Source of the DNA: Loripinus fragilis
Lineage: Eukaryota > Mollusca > Bivalvia > Lucinida > Lucinidae
DNA: 64,000 bases
Direction of reading: 5' to 3'
Assembly: GCA_964019695.1 (NCBI GenBank)
Contig: OZ026521.1
Span: 29,726,601 to 29,790,600, forward strand
A program made the position numbers and the translations under genes. The notes beneath the pieces were generated by a model, which did not search any database, had not been told where the DNA came from, and worked only from the letters and a program-made list of their open reading frames with translations. This document shows, in pieces, positions 11,643 to 23,340 of the stretch; position 1 is the stretch's first letter, and the number at the start of each line of letters is the position of its first letter.

Positions 11643-12715
11643 CCTCCCCTTGGAAAAAATGATAGACCCCCTCTGGATCCTTGGAAAATTACAATTTTCT
11701 TTAAAATAAACCATTGGACTTCTGTAAAATAAGTTGAGGACTAAACAAGAAATGTCACAAACACGTGACAAATGCCCCCAAAGGAATTGGTCTAGCATAA
11801 GACACATTTGAGGAAAGTAAGCTGTAATATAGGAGATATGCTCCAAACAGGAAAAACCTAGAATTGAGGCCAGAAGTCAATGTCAAGGTCAAAGTGACCC
11901 AAAATGGTATGCACCACTCTGCCATCCCAAGAGGAATCATCACCCCAAATTTGGGATTCCTACATCAAATAATATAGGAGATATGCACCAGACTCAATGC
12001 AGTTTCTAAAAACTAGGTCAGAGGTCAAGTTCAAAGTCACAGTGACCCGATTATGGTACACGGCACTTCGTCATCTCAAGATGCATCCACTTACCAAATT
12101 TGAGATTCCTTACCCAAATAATATAAGAGATATGTTCCAGACACGATTATTCTAAAAACTAGGTTAGGTCAAGGTCACAGTGACCCGAAAATGGTAAACA
12201 ATACTCTGCCATCCCAAGATGCATCCACATCCTAGGATTTAGGCTCCGGCCGCAATAATTCTTAAAACTAGGTCAGAGGTCAAGGTCACAGTGACCCGAA
12301 AATGATATGTGACACTCTGTCATCCCAAGATACATTTACACACCAAATCTGGAATTCCTATCTCTAAGAATATAGGAGATATGCACCAGACTCATTGCAG
12401 TTTCTAGAAACTAGGTCAGAGGTCAAGTTCAAGGTCACAGTGACCCAATTATGGTACGGGACACTTTGTCATCCCAAGATGCATCCTCACACCAAATTTG
12501 AGATTCCTGCCTCAAATAATATGAGATATGCTCCGGACACGATTATTCCAAAAACTAGGTCAGAGGTCAAGATCAAGGTCACAGTGACCCGAAAATGGTA
12601 CGCGGCACTCCACAATCCCAAGATGTATCCACATACCAAATTTAGAATTCCTACCTCAAAGAATGTAGGAGATAGGCTCAGGACATAATAATTCTTAAAA
12701 CTAGGTCAGAGGTCA

Positions 12716-12730
12716 AGGTCATAGTGACCT
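12716..12730. promoter_or_regulatory. Perfect palindromic nuclear-receptor site (ERE-like), unit 7
   Basis: AGGTCATAGTGACCT is a full inverted repeat of AGGTCA with a 3-bp spacer, the consensus form of an estrogen response element. That it works as such is not shown. Confidence 0.45.
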
Positions 12731-13005
12731 GAAAATGGTATGTGACACTCTGTCATCCTAAGATGCATTTACACACCAAATTTGGAATTCCTATCTAAAA
12801 GAATATAGGAGATATGCACCAGACTCAATGCAGTTTCTGAAAAACTAAATCAGAGGTCAAGTTCAAGGTCACAGTGACCCAATTATGGTACGCAACACTT
12901 TGTCATCCCAAGATGCATCCACACACCAAATTTGAAATTCCTACCTCAAATAATGTAAGGGATATGCTCCGGACACGATTATTCTACAAACTAGGTCAGA
13001 GGTCA

Positions 13006-13020
13006 AGGTCACAGTGACCT
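13006..13020. promoter_or_regulatory. Perfect palindromic nuclear-receptor site (ERE-like), unit 9
   Basis: AGGTCACAGTGACCT is the consensus AGGTCA inverted repeat with spacer 3. The other units differ by one or more bases, usually ending TGACCC. Confidence 0.45.
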
Positions 13021-13192
13021 GAAAATGGTATGCGACACTCCGCCATCCCAAGATGTATCCACATACCAAATTTGGAATCCCTACCTCAAAGAAGCTAGGA
13101 GATATGCACCGGACACGAAGCGGGACGGACGGACAGACACACGGACGGACTGTGCAATTACTATATGCCTCCCAAAGTTCCTTTAGGGGCAT

Positions 13193-14119
13193 AAAAAACC
13201 CAAAGAAAAACGTTGTCTAAGATTTTTTATCTTTTTATGACAGATAAACCTGGACGCCCCACCTGACGAAAATTCCTGGATCCCCGCATGTAGGCCTATT
13301 GATACAAATCTTGAGATTATGCTCGAATTCCTTATAACAATAGCTGGGAACTTTTCTTGAAACGGATAGCTTTTATGACAGGCTGCATATTGTACCAAAG
13401 GCATTGAGTGTTCTACTGTTGTTAAAGCTCCTAAGACATTAGAGATCACATCTAAATGATCGCAAACCGATAGCCGTTCACCCCACCCACATCCAAGTTT
13501 TTCAATAATTTGTGAATAATCGGTGAAATTATAATTAAATTAATCGTGGTGGGACAAAAGACAATGTTTTTCCTTCGAATTATGCGCAGACTGGTGAAAA
13601 AATCAGAGAATTTGAATGAATGCAGCACGTTTTTCATCATTTTCCTGTTACCCGTAATGTTAAAATTCACTGTACAATTCACCTCGGTACATTTGTTTAT
13701 GTGCCGCTAAGGCTGTGACCTCACGGCGGTCCCGAGAATGCAGCATCATTTCTTCTGGTTGTGAGGTTCTATCGACTAGTTGTAGGAATCGGCAGTGATT
13801 CATTTACAATTTTGGGCTTATGGGTCCCGGGACTCGCTGTTTCCAATATCAGTGAGTCCCAACTGCAAACTTGTGTCCTAAACACTATTTTTAATGACAA
13901 GTCTGCAATACCATTGCATCCCGGGACTCGCTGGGACTCGCTGAAATAAAAACTTATGCGCAAAAGATGCAGGATGCGCAGGTAACAAAATCACTGAATC
14001 GGCTGGATTTTTATAATCGATCATTGAAAATAACAAGTGACCAATGATCAATCATTAATCGACTAAAATAAAATACATATTATATATGGTACATATCATG
14101 CCAGGTATGTCTAAGATGC
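13193..14119. other. Intergenic, no gene recognised
   Basis: No coding motifs. The phrase GGGACTCGCTG recurs near 13830, 13922 and 13932. Confidence 0.4.
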
Positions 14120-14380
14120 CTTACGGGGTCAAAGTAATAAGGTTGCAAAGATCAGGAATCGATACAATCAAGTACCACACCTGACCCAGGATACCAATGG
14201 GAAAGTGACAAACTCACAGAAGACACCACAAACGAGAGCCAAGAGGTCAGCCCTTTCCCAGCAGGTGACCACAAAGCACATATAAACAGACGCGCACAAA
14301 ACATAGCAAACACAAGACAGAACAAAAACATAAAAGATCCACAAAAGAAGTACCGCCTTGGAAGTTGATTGACCAGACAT
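14120..14380 (-). mobile_element. Penelope-like element 3' tail, 5'-truncated
   Basis: Minus strand matches the non-coding tail of the element at 53297-55000, from ACTTCTTTTGTGGATC through TCACCTGCTGGGAAAGGGCT to TGATTGTATCGATTCCTGAT. There is no coding part. The 3' end is shared with the other tails, as expected for incomplete reverse transcription. Confidence 0.8.
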
Positions 14381-14558
14381 GTTAGGTGTTCAGAGTGTGT
14401 ACCAAAAAATTAATTTTCTCAACCAAAACAAATGTTGTGGGTACTCAAAAGAACCATCTCAATAAGACGGTTCTTTTGAGCACCCAAAACATATGTTCAA
14501 ACTGATGGATTAGTATATATTTACAATTTTACACTCAAAACTTTTGTTTATTTAAACC
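14381..14558. mobile_element. Hairpin MITE, copy 1
   Basis: Contains the central inverted repeat 14444-14480 (16-bp arms, one mismatch, 5-nt loop) between ACAAATGTTG and AACATATGTT. Copies are at 30862-31048, 49498-49665 and 52857-53046. Confidence 0.8.
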
Positions 14559-15378
14559 TAGAGTGACAGTAGATAGATTCGTACAGTAGACAGATTCGTA
14601 CACTTGGCAGTTCTAGCCCTCTGCGGCCTTTAGTATTCTAATCAAAAGCCCCTTAATTACACCAGCAATCAAGCACGCATTTCTGTCAATCATTTTCAAT
14701 GCCGATTTGCGCGTGTTTGGCAGTGCGAGAGCTTTGCAGACGACTTTTACGGGCCACCGAAACAGACATTGTGCTGAATCGTAAACCGTTTTTGTACATA
14801 TTCAGAATCCGCAACCAATATAAAGCTTATTTAAGCACCAGATGATAAGAAAATAATCCTATTTTGTATTTCAGGCACTTACATTTCTGTCACTTTGCTT
14901 ATTTGTGTACATTTTTTATCGATCTGCTGACCTCTGGGTCGCAGCTGTCATTCCGGATATTCTTGGGTGATTATTTCCCTTTGCAACAACAACAACAACT
15001 TAGAGGCAGACCTCATTATTGTTGCCAGCTACTTTCAAGTTTCTAGCGAATAAATAACCATACAATTCAGCAGTTTAGAGTAAAATTGGTTGAATTTTAT
15101 ATATTTTATATCATTTTATCTCTGATTTGCGTGTAAAGTCAGATAAAAAGGTGTACGAATCTGCATACTGTCATGTTCAATTTTTTCCAATTTTCCGCCA
15201 GTTAAATAATGATAGCTCCCTAGCTAACTGGAAAGGTTGAAAACGAAACTAGGTCGGCATAATAAACGAGACATGTGTATTTTCTTGGCTACGACAGATG
15301 AAAAGGCTAGTTAAAAAGGTAAGAAAGTTATAATTAGATTACTTGCAAAACTGTACGAATCTACCTACAGTTACTCTA
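14559..15378. mobile_element. 820-bp TIR element with TAGAGTnACnGTAGnTAG ends
   Basis: About 28 bp at the left end matches the inverted right end (25 of 28 by eye), both containing AGATTCGTACAG. The same word recurs inside near the left end (14589) and inverted near 15153. No transposase frame is visible. Confidence 0.7.
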
Positions 15379-16736
15379 TGTACATTATTTGAACCATATG
15401 CTGTTCATACCAGAAACTGAAAATGCAGAAAAGGGTCATATTAAATAAATACACCAAGCTAAAAATTGAAGGCCAATGAAGCAGAAGGTCTATACTGAGT
15501 AATCGATTATTGAAAAACTACCGATCAATTAATCAGTTCACTGAAAATGACCAATGATCGATGAGCTCGATAAATCGGCCTACCACTACTATCGACTGTA
15601 CATATAGTTTGTCTGTACCGGCTTAAAAATTGTTATTTAAAAATGTGACAATGCAAAAGTTTATGTAAGCTGTTATTGTTATTAACAGCCCTTTGACTGT
15701 ATTGTCTCGCAAGTAGTCAACTCTTTCACTCAACTCAACACAAATTTATTTGCAAATCACAGTTAATCACTGGTTATTTTCTGTCTACAGAGGCAGGGCC
15801 AGGGGGTGGGGAACTTGTCAGCTTGTAGGCAAAATGAAAGTAGCTAAAAACTAATTGACAAGGCAAAATCAATTTACCTTTCATCAGCTAGTTGTCAAAG
15901 TGAGCACATTCCAGTAATACTTTTCTTGTAAATCTCACTATACCTCTGTAACTAGTAGAAAATAGAATGTCAAAAAGATTTAGTAATCAATCTGCCATCT
16001 TAGTTTTTTAACTACCCAATCCGTACTCTATCTTCCTGTACACTCCCCAGGAGTTTGGTGCATTGCTATAGGCGCGACCCCCGTCATGGACCCTTGGATG
16101 CATGAAAGACACTGTGTAGTCGGAATTGGTACATTAATTAAGATCTGTGAAATTGGTCTGCTTTAGACCAGGATCTTTCTATAGGATACACACAGGGTTG
16201 TAGAAAAGACCCAAATTTCTTGATGCCCAACCCATTCTATGATTCCTAAACAATCAATGAAGACCGTGATCAGATGCTACATTCTGCTGCATCTGATCCT
16301 GGTCTGCACTGTCTGTCAATGTACTACATATTAACCAGTTTATAAGATTGCAGTTATGTATGACAGGTACTGCAATGGCCGTTATTAATATTATTGCTTT
16401 TATCTGCTGTTAGAACTGTTTCAACCCATAAGACGCATCCTAACATGACTGATAAATGGTTGACTGGGATGTAATGAATCGTGCTAAACAAATAATATCA
16501 GTGCTACCTGAACAATATTTTTTGGGCCGTTCGGTGGTGCAAACTTGGTAGTGATCACCGCTGATGCAGTGCATGGCGGACGAGGGGGGGGGGGTGGCGG
16601 ACAAGGGTTGGGGGGGGGGAGGGGTCATCGAGAGAATTGTTTTATGGCCTTTAATTACTGTAAAAACTTAAATAATATGAGCTCTAAATGTATAACTGAT
16701 CTCAATCATTAATAAAACTGATAATCACTCTTTGGT
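15379..16736. other. Intergenic, no gene recognised
   Basis: AT-rich without coding signal. G-runs lie at about 16584-16625. Confidence 0.4.
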
Positions 16737-17180
16737 GAAAACCCCGCAGGGTTTTTCTCCCATTTCATTTTGTGGGGGAAAAACCCCGCGGGGGTTTTCC
16801 CCCGCGGGTTTTTTTTTTATTTTGCTTGAAAGGCTTCAAATGATGAAAAAAACTTCAATTCAGCTTCTATATTGTTTTGTAAAGCAATACAATTAAAAAC
16901 AAACCTTTTTATTTTTTCAAAAAACCCTGCGGGGTTTTTCCCCCACAATCTGAAATGGGAGAAAAACCCCGCGGGGGAAATTAAAGGTTGGAATTAAGCC
17001 TTACCAATCATTTTCTGAAATAATTACAATCAAACAAACTTATTTCTTGAACTTATTTTGATATTTATTATTTTGAAAAAACCCTGCGGGGTTTTTCCCC
17101 CATTTGAAAACGTGGGAGAAAAACCCCGCGCAGGGTTTTAAAAACCCCGCGGGGTTTTTGGAAAACCCCGCGGGGTTTTT
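16737..17180. repeat. Cluster of AAAACCCCGCGGGGTTTT palindromes
   Basis: Perfect and near-perfect palindromes of the CCCCGCGGGG type recur at about 16739-16810, 16919-16976 and 17077-17180, separated by AT-rich sequence. Two adjacent full copies stand at about 17143-17180. The open frame reading KNPAGF repeats is a by-product of the palindrome. Confidence 0.85.
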
Positions 17181-17449
17181 GACTTTGACCATTTTTTTCA
17201 TTATGATGGCATATATTTTTTTAGTCATAATTATATATGTTTTGCTCCCTTATGTCTGTATTTTTGTATTTTAGTGGTTTTGAGTCTTTTGCACCACTAG
17301 AAAGATGATGTGATTTTGCCAAATTCTGGTGTGGCAAAAAAAAACTGGTGGCTGTTACAAGCTAAGAAGCCACAATGTGAGCCAAACAGTCTTTGTGTTT
17401 TAACAACGGAGCAACTAGGGCACATATTTGGCCAGTAAAATGTATCTAA

Positions 17450-17775
17450 GAAAGAATGATGGCAAAGATCAGGAAACGATACAATCAAGTACCACACCTG
17501 ACCCAGGATACCACATAGGAAAGTAACAAAAACGCAATTAAACATCACAAACAAGAGCCATGTGGTCAGCCCTTTCCCAGCAGGTGACCACATGGCAGCA
17601 ATAAACAGACGCGAAAGCATGACAAATACAAGGCATAAATAACACAAATGATCCACAAAAGAAGGACTGCCTTGGAAACGTCAGTAAAATATTTAACTCG
17701 AGCGCTTAAACCAGTTTCACAGCGCCAACCTCACCCTTAGTTCAGATGTGGACCAAGACACATAGATGTTTCCAC
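17450..17775 (-). mobile_element. Penelope-like element 3' tail, 5'-truncated
   Basis: Minus strand carries the same tail as 54720-54990, plus an extension upstream shared with 25790-26165 and 41575-41945 (ATCTATGTGTCTTGATCC-type sequence). No RT sequence is kept. Confidence 0.8.
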
Positions 17776-18090
17776 CCCAATGGCCTCGGCTGCTGTCTGT
17801 TCTGAGGTGGTGATTCTGTTCTTGATGGTTCATTGTTTGTTGTTGCTCCCATAGTGTTGGGTCTTTGTTTTATAGTTTACTTCTTATTGTCCTTTCTAGT
17901 TTGTTGTCATCTTGCTGAGGTAGAGAGAGAAAGCTGGTTGCTTTACTTTAATCATGTTGTCGTGTGGCTGTCAGTGTGCTTTGTATCTTCCCCTCTGGTG
18001 TCATGGGTTAGTCTGTGGTCTATGCTTGTGGCATTTCTTGGCCATACTTATCTGTTTTGGGCGCTTCTATCTAATTCTGCTTATTTAGAT
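17776..18090 (+). mobile_element. Second retroelement tail family (family B) fragment
   Basis: Shares GTTTGTTGTTGCTC, GAGAGAGAAAGCTGGTTGCTT and a closing TGGCCATACTTA region with 34276-35005, 48240-48385, 49055-49200 and, reversed, 56520-56850. It has the size and layout of the Penelope-like tail but a different sequence, so it may belong to a sister family. The open frame here is not a gene. Confidence 0.55.
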
Positions 18091-18949
18091 CAATGAAACA
18101 GAATCGGACACATACAACATAAAATGGGGTTAGTGTCTTGAAATTATCCTGTATCTGTCAGGTCTTTAAAAATCGTATCAAGCAATGTGTTGCCTGGCGC
18201 CTCAGCGTTTCCCGTCATGGCTTTAATCGCTCATTGGAAACACAGTTTCCGTACATGAAGATGTCAAATCCAACAACTGAGTATGCAGCTGTGTGTCTAA
18301 AAGGGTTGCAGAAGCACATTTTTTGTACCTAGGTCACAACGTAGATCATCTGGTGTTATCTAGAATAGTTCAAACATCTAAATATGAGATGGGTTCTGAA
18401 TGCTGAAATCGCTGTCGTGATTTTGTTTTTTGTTTGTTTATGATACAGTTTAATTGTCGTCTACATAATGTAAATCAATAATGCACAAACTTAATCATTT
18501 GTCAAAAAATATCAAAATTAATTGTACTCTAGAGGCCATTCATTGGAGGGAGGTATGATAGAACAAAATTAACAACTCCACACTGTGTAGCAAGATGACC
18601 ACATTAATCTTGCAGGGACATGATTCAACCTGAAAATAAAATTGATAAATTATGAATATTATTAATTATTAACAGTAAAACATCTTCAGGTGCACAAATT
18701 TATGTTTTTCTGCGTTGCGTTTTGCTGACTGGTTTCACATAATATACATGCATTTAAACAACGATTTAAGGTTTTTTTTTTAGAAAAGAACAACTGATTT
18801 GATATCAGTGAAACTACCAAATTTTAAGGTTCTCATAGGTACAATTATTGAATTTTTATGGTAAAACCAAAGATTTCCAGTAGGCTACACTGCGCTCACA
18901 AACAGTGATTGAGTACAATTTAGTTATTTCTAGAAAGACAGATGCACTC
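18091..18949. other. Intergenic, no gene recognised
   Basis: AT-rich, with no supported feature. Confidence 0.4.
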
Positions 18950-19036
18950 ATAGATAGATAGATTAATATATGGATGGATAAATAGATATATACAGTAAAT
19001 ATACATGTACGTAGATAGATATATAGATAGATAGAT
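18950..19036. repeat. Degenerate (GATA)n microsatellite
   Basis: AGATAGATAGATTA, ATGGATGGATAAATAG and GTAGATAGATATATAG runs. Confidence 0.9.
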
Positions 19037-19195
19037 ACGTTTTGTCTTTCATGTTGTGTAATTTTCGAGTGCACTGCATCAGACCTGCAAAATAAAATCT
19101 TAGAATAAATTTCTGTAACAATTTAAATTGGTCAAACTATTATAAGGGACCAAATCGTGTCGTATTGAATTGTCCTGGATCTATTTGAATGCTTT

Positions 19196-19198
<3 letters not shown>

Positions 19199-19239
<41 letters not shown>
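19199..19239. repeat. (AG)20 microsatellite
   Basis: Uninterrupted AG dinucleotide tract. Confidence 0.98.
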
Positions 19240-19241
<2 letters not shown>

Positions 19242-20419
19242 CCACTTTGTAGCATAACCTGTATATTTTTGTCTTTGTGATAGTTACCGGCGGCATGGAT
19301 TTCAAATGTTAAATACCCCACTAACATTACATGTGCAATGAATGCATTAAAATACTTACAACTTCGTTTTTCGCCCGTCGTTTCGTCTATATCTTGTCTC
19401 TACCTCGTTAATTGCGCCGTTTAAAACGAACAACATCGTACACAGAACACATAAACAAGAAACTCAAAATACGAAAGTAAAAAGTCAAAACACCGAAATA
19501 AAAACGACATAACACAGAACACAATGTCACATATAGGCTTCCGTATTATACAGAATCATATACTAATTTCCTGAATAACATAACACTCCATCTCATCTAT
19601 CCTTCATTGTCAGGTGAAAGTCCAGGTGTCTGGTGAACACTTTGAAAAAAAAAACGAAAAGGAATATCCATTAATGCCATAAGAAAAGGTAAGAGAGAAA
19701 ATTAAAAAAATGAAAGAAGAAAAAAGATATGAAAGAAACTTTAAAAAAACACATGTAATCAGGTTTGGAATGCGACGTCAATAATGGACTTAACCGTATG
19801 ATGAAGTCAAGGTGTTGGTCTATATTCGTTTGTTGATTATTGCATGCTCAGCATAAGAATTTTTAGAGCAAATATAAAGTTTTCTCATGTCTTATACATG
19901 TAATAATGAAAATGAAGATGAAGTTACATGAATTTATATCTTCTAGGTCGTATTATAGGCATTCAAAATGACCAACTTGTAGGTGTTGTGATCTGAGCGT
20001 TCACATGGCAACTACCCTTATAGAAAACTTTAAAAAAAAGTATAATCAGAAGGTTTGTTGTTTTGATGGTATCAAAGTTTAAAAGCATTTTCATGGAAAT
20101 ATAAAGGCTTGTAATTTTATGATATTTTAAGTATTTTTCAAATGTCTCTTACGTAATAATTACTTGGATTCCTTAAGGTCCCTTTTGTCAGATCCGCGTT
20201 CTTATATGCTTATTTTGTTAAAATTTTGAAATTATTTGCATTTTTGCATTTCTTTTCACCCAGCCAACTTTTGCTTATTTTAGATGCTATATATGAGTCT
20301 TTGAATGAGGGTGCCCTTATTCGAAGCCTAATAAAGAGTTACTGCCCCTGTTTTGAAAAGTAATGCCAGTGGTTTCATAATGTACAGTTATAAAATTTTC
20401 CATTGGTATATCACAATCC
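19240..20419. other. Intergenic, no gene recognised
   Basis: No coding or RNA signal that I can support. Confidence 0.4.
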
Positions 20420-20885
20420 TATTTTACAAGTAGGGAGAGGTTCCACTTCAACTGAGCGACTTATAATTTGACAGATTTTTCCTCGATCAATATGTTATTT
20501 AGAGAAAACACTAAAAAATATTCTTGCCAGAAAACAAAATGCCCCAAAGTTTTGATATTTGGTATATTACATCACCTAATGGTACTCTACCGAGTTTGCT
20601 CTAATTGTGGTTATGTGGTCATAATGGCCTCATCCTGGATGTCACGGAGTTTACATTGACTTATTTTAAAAATACATATCTCCTGGCTGAAACCACTAGG
20701 TTTAGATCCCTGATATCACCCAGTGGATGGACCATATTTAATTATATTAAGTTTGTTAAAAATAGAGCTATGGGGACAAAATGGCCCCACCAAGGGTTCA
20801 ACAGAGCATGATCAGTTTTTAATTTATACATATAAATTAGAGGTTTTACACAAAAGACTCAGGTGAGCGATCCAGGGTCACTTGA
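20420..20885. repeat. Dispersed-repeat-like block ending in CAGGTGAGCGA
   Basis: A phrase near 20435-20465 (TAGGGAGAGGTTCC, then TGAGCGACTT) recurs in variant form near 21515-21550 (GGGGAGGGGTTCC, then AAGCGACTTTT). The end carries CAGGTGAGCGATCCAGGGTC, which I recall as a common bivalve repeat end. Family unknown. Confidence 0.4.
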
Positions 20886-22119
20886 CCCTCTTTAAGTGTG
20901 TGTCAATACTTGATATGATATCACAGAACATGATAAATACTGATTCCATTTGATGTGTTTACTACATGTACGTCATTTTCATAATATAGCAATGCCCTGA
21001 AATCTATGAAATAGCAAAACATGTATTTCCCAAAATATACCTGAATATAAAAATGTCAGTTTTCGAGGCAAAAAAAGAAAATACTTTGTCAGGTTTTATA
21101 AGTAATCACGACAGGATATATTTAAGTTGAATAATGCAGCATCAAATTTTAATCAAGATAAATAAAAACTATATATTTTAAAAACCTTACCTGTCCGGAT
21201 ACAAAAAATTGGATTATTTTTTATAAATATACTCATTTTTACCCAAAAATAAAGACATTTAATTTCCGACTTTGACTTCATATTAAAGTCAAGTCAGGAC
21301 TATATAAAACTCAATGATCATATTTCAGTCATTCTTTGCCGGTGTCGTGTATCTTTTGCTGCATATGGATTTCAGGAATTCGCAATTTCACTTCTAAAAA
21401 TGAAGTTTTTGCCAAATTTTAACATTATTGCCTCTCTTTGAACAAGTAATTCCGGCGATCAAAGAAACTTCAACATCTTGCCATATCATTCATGCAATCG
21501 TTTTCCATTTTACAGATGGGGAGGGGTTCCTCCTTAAATAAGCGACTTTTTGCCAGTTTTTTGCTCTACCATTACGAGTCCTCCCTCGGAAGACAATCCT
21601 GTTTATAAGGTCTCGTCATGCACCGCACAAACTTATTAGGCAGAGCAGGTAAGGCACATAAATTTAGCAAGCAGGCGGAGGCCAGGAAGCCTGTGCTTTA
21701 ACATCATTATGAGCCTCGATGCAAGAAATCCTGACTGTTGCTTGCAAACCAGAAAGGCACAGACCAGCCTGCGCGTCCTCGCAGTCTGATCAGCGTCTTT
21801 GTTATTCGCTGTATTTAAAATAAAGTAACTAGGTCTGATATCTCTTCATTCTACGCCCTGGCAAGCATTGTTTCACTTGACATAAATGTATAGAAACTAT
21901 TAATTTATTTTAGTAAAAATAAAGCTGTTTTAGATGATTCTGATTTCTGCTTATTAATTTTGATGTATTCATCAAAATGAAAATAAGACCACGTACAAAT
22001 TTTAAAATCCCCTTTTTTAGAAATATCTCTCTGAGTTTGACTTTTTTGAGTTTAAATTGTAAATTTCCATAAGTAGTGTCCCTTAACACTTGATTCATAT
22101 TTGCTATTTTGATGTATAC
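20886..22119. other. Intergenic with repeat fragments
   Basis: No gene. Around 21730-21800 there is a fragment of the GGGCC-type MITE (CACAGACCAGCCTGCG and GTCTGATCAGCG words). Confidence 0.4.
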
Positions 22120-22215
22120 CTATAGATTATGGGGCCTAAATAGCAGAAGGTCTAGAGATTAAGTCTAATGTATACAAAGCCCAAAAATCCTCTGGGACAG
22201 GTTCGAATCCTGTCA
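22120..22215 (+). ncRNA. tRNA-like or SINE-head remnant with perfect B box
   Basis: ACAGGTTCGAATCCTGT at about 22198-22214 forms a perfect T-arm with a canonical B box, and TAGCAGAAGG about 50 bp upstream is close to an A box. I could not fold a matching 7-bp acceptor stem, so it is more likely a tRNA-derived remnant than a working tRNA. The A-rich stretch after it would fit a SINE. Confidence 0.35.
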
Positions 22216-22557
22216 AATCAAAATAAGAAATAAAAATATTTTGATTGGTCTTTATTCTTTGCTTTAAGTTGTATTTATGCTTAACATCACTATCAACATT
22301 TTTTCAGTCGTTAAACTACGGTCAATTATCCTATAACAGTGTTATGGGTAACGGCTTAGCGCAGTACTTAGTGCATGCATACTGTCATATTCATCTTTTT
22401 GTGTGCTGGGCGTGAAGACTCTGGTGAGACTTACAGATGCACAGGCTCGTGGAGACTTTCACTATAAAACTGTAATAAATACCAACTTCTCATAAGCTGA
22501 TTTATTTGTTTTTCATTTTTATATAAATATAATCTGGTGTACTGCAATAAAGCAATA

Positions 22558-23340
22558 GTACCAAACCCTCATGCGCTGGGTCTTTATAAGCTTCCATTAA
22601 ATTCCATCAAGCTTTGCTTTGAACTGAAATTAGAGAACTAGCACGTTTTGTTTTATAAGAAAATGGCTGCTTTGAAACAAAAAGTGGGCCAGCTCATGAG
22701 AGTTTTAATACTTGTTAAATATTTGATCAGCCAATGCTAAGACGCACATGCGCGATCTTATCAGAGCTTTCACTGCTCGCACACACATATAATGAATGTA
22801 GATAAAGGTTCAGTCCAAAATTAAGATATCTAGTCGCACTAGATTTTGCCCCTGCAAGTTTAAAGAGATACTTTACGCATGTGCGAGAACTACCTTTTAC
22901 GCAACAAAATGGCTGCATTGTAAAGAAAATAGGCCATCTCTGGAGATTTTTGATACTTATTGAATATTTGATCAGTCAATACTCAGAATGAGTATACAGA
23001 AAGCCTCTGTCAAAATTAAGTATTCTAGCCGCACTTGATAGCTGTCCATGTGACTTTACGCAAGCGCTATAAGTACCAAAACTCATATGATGGCTCGTTA
23101 TCAGCTTCCATCAAACGTTTTGAACTGAAATAAGACAACTTCCACAACATTTCGTAAGCAAATGACTTCTTTGCAAAGAAATGGGACAGTGCATGATCTG
23201 TTTGATACTTATTAAATATTTGATCAGCCAATGCTCAGACGCACCTGCGCATGCACATAGTCTTGCCAGAGCCTTCACTGCTCGCTCATAAATAAAAGGC
23301 TCAAGTCAAAATTTAAGGCATCTAGCCCAACTTAATTAAT
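22558..23340. repeat. Three diverged tandem units of about 250 bp
   Basis: AAATATTTGATCAGCCAATG-type words recur near 22705, 22948 and 23207. ATGGCTGC(T/A)TTG-type words recur near 22661, 22905 and 23160. TACCAAA(A/C)CTCAT recurs near 22558 and 23073. Confidence 0.75.

Larger units (their letters stand above)
11840..13123. repeat. Tandem array, nine units of about 140 bp
   Basis: Each unit carries a palindromic AGGTCAnnnTGACC core (11886, 12034, 12172, 12283, 12432, 12576, 12716, 12866, 13006), then ATGGTA, CATCCCAAGATGCATCC and ACCAAATTTG words. Two unit types (CCCAATTATGG and CCCGAAAATGG) partly alternate, suggesting that the array grew partly by dimers of about 290 bp. Confidence 0.9.
11772..13192. 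mobile_element. TIR-bounded element carrying a tandem array (pearl-like architecture)
   Basis: The left end ATGCCCCCAAAGGAA and the right end TTCCTTTAGGGGCAT are inverted complements with one mismatch. Between them lie nine tandem units of 111-150 bp, then a GGAC-rich tract (13124-13150) and a unique right end. A TIR element built around a tandem core resembles the pearl-type elements described in oysters. The assignment is inference from layout. The repeated translation of the units is not evidence of a gene. Confidence 0.75.

Noticed and set aside
12395..12688. Open frame with repeated VKVTVT...HPKM...TKF segments
   Set aside because: It is a translation of the 140-bp tandem units; the repetition comes from the DNA array, and frames break in neighbouring units.
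17040..17228. Open frame with repeated KNPAGF segments
   Set aside because: By-product of the CCCCGCGGGG palindromes; no other coding signal.
17833..18096. Hydrophobic 87-codon open frame
   Set aside because: Falls in the family B retroelement tail, found several times in the window.
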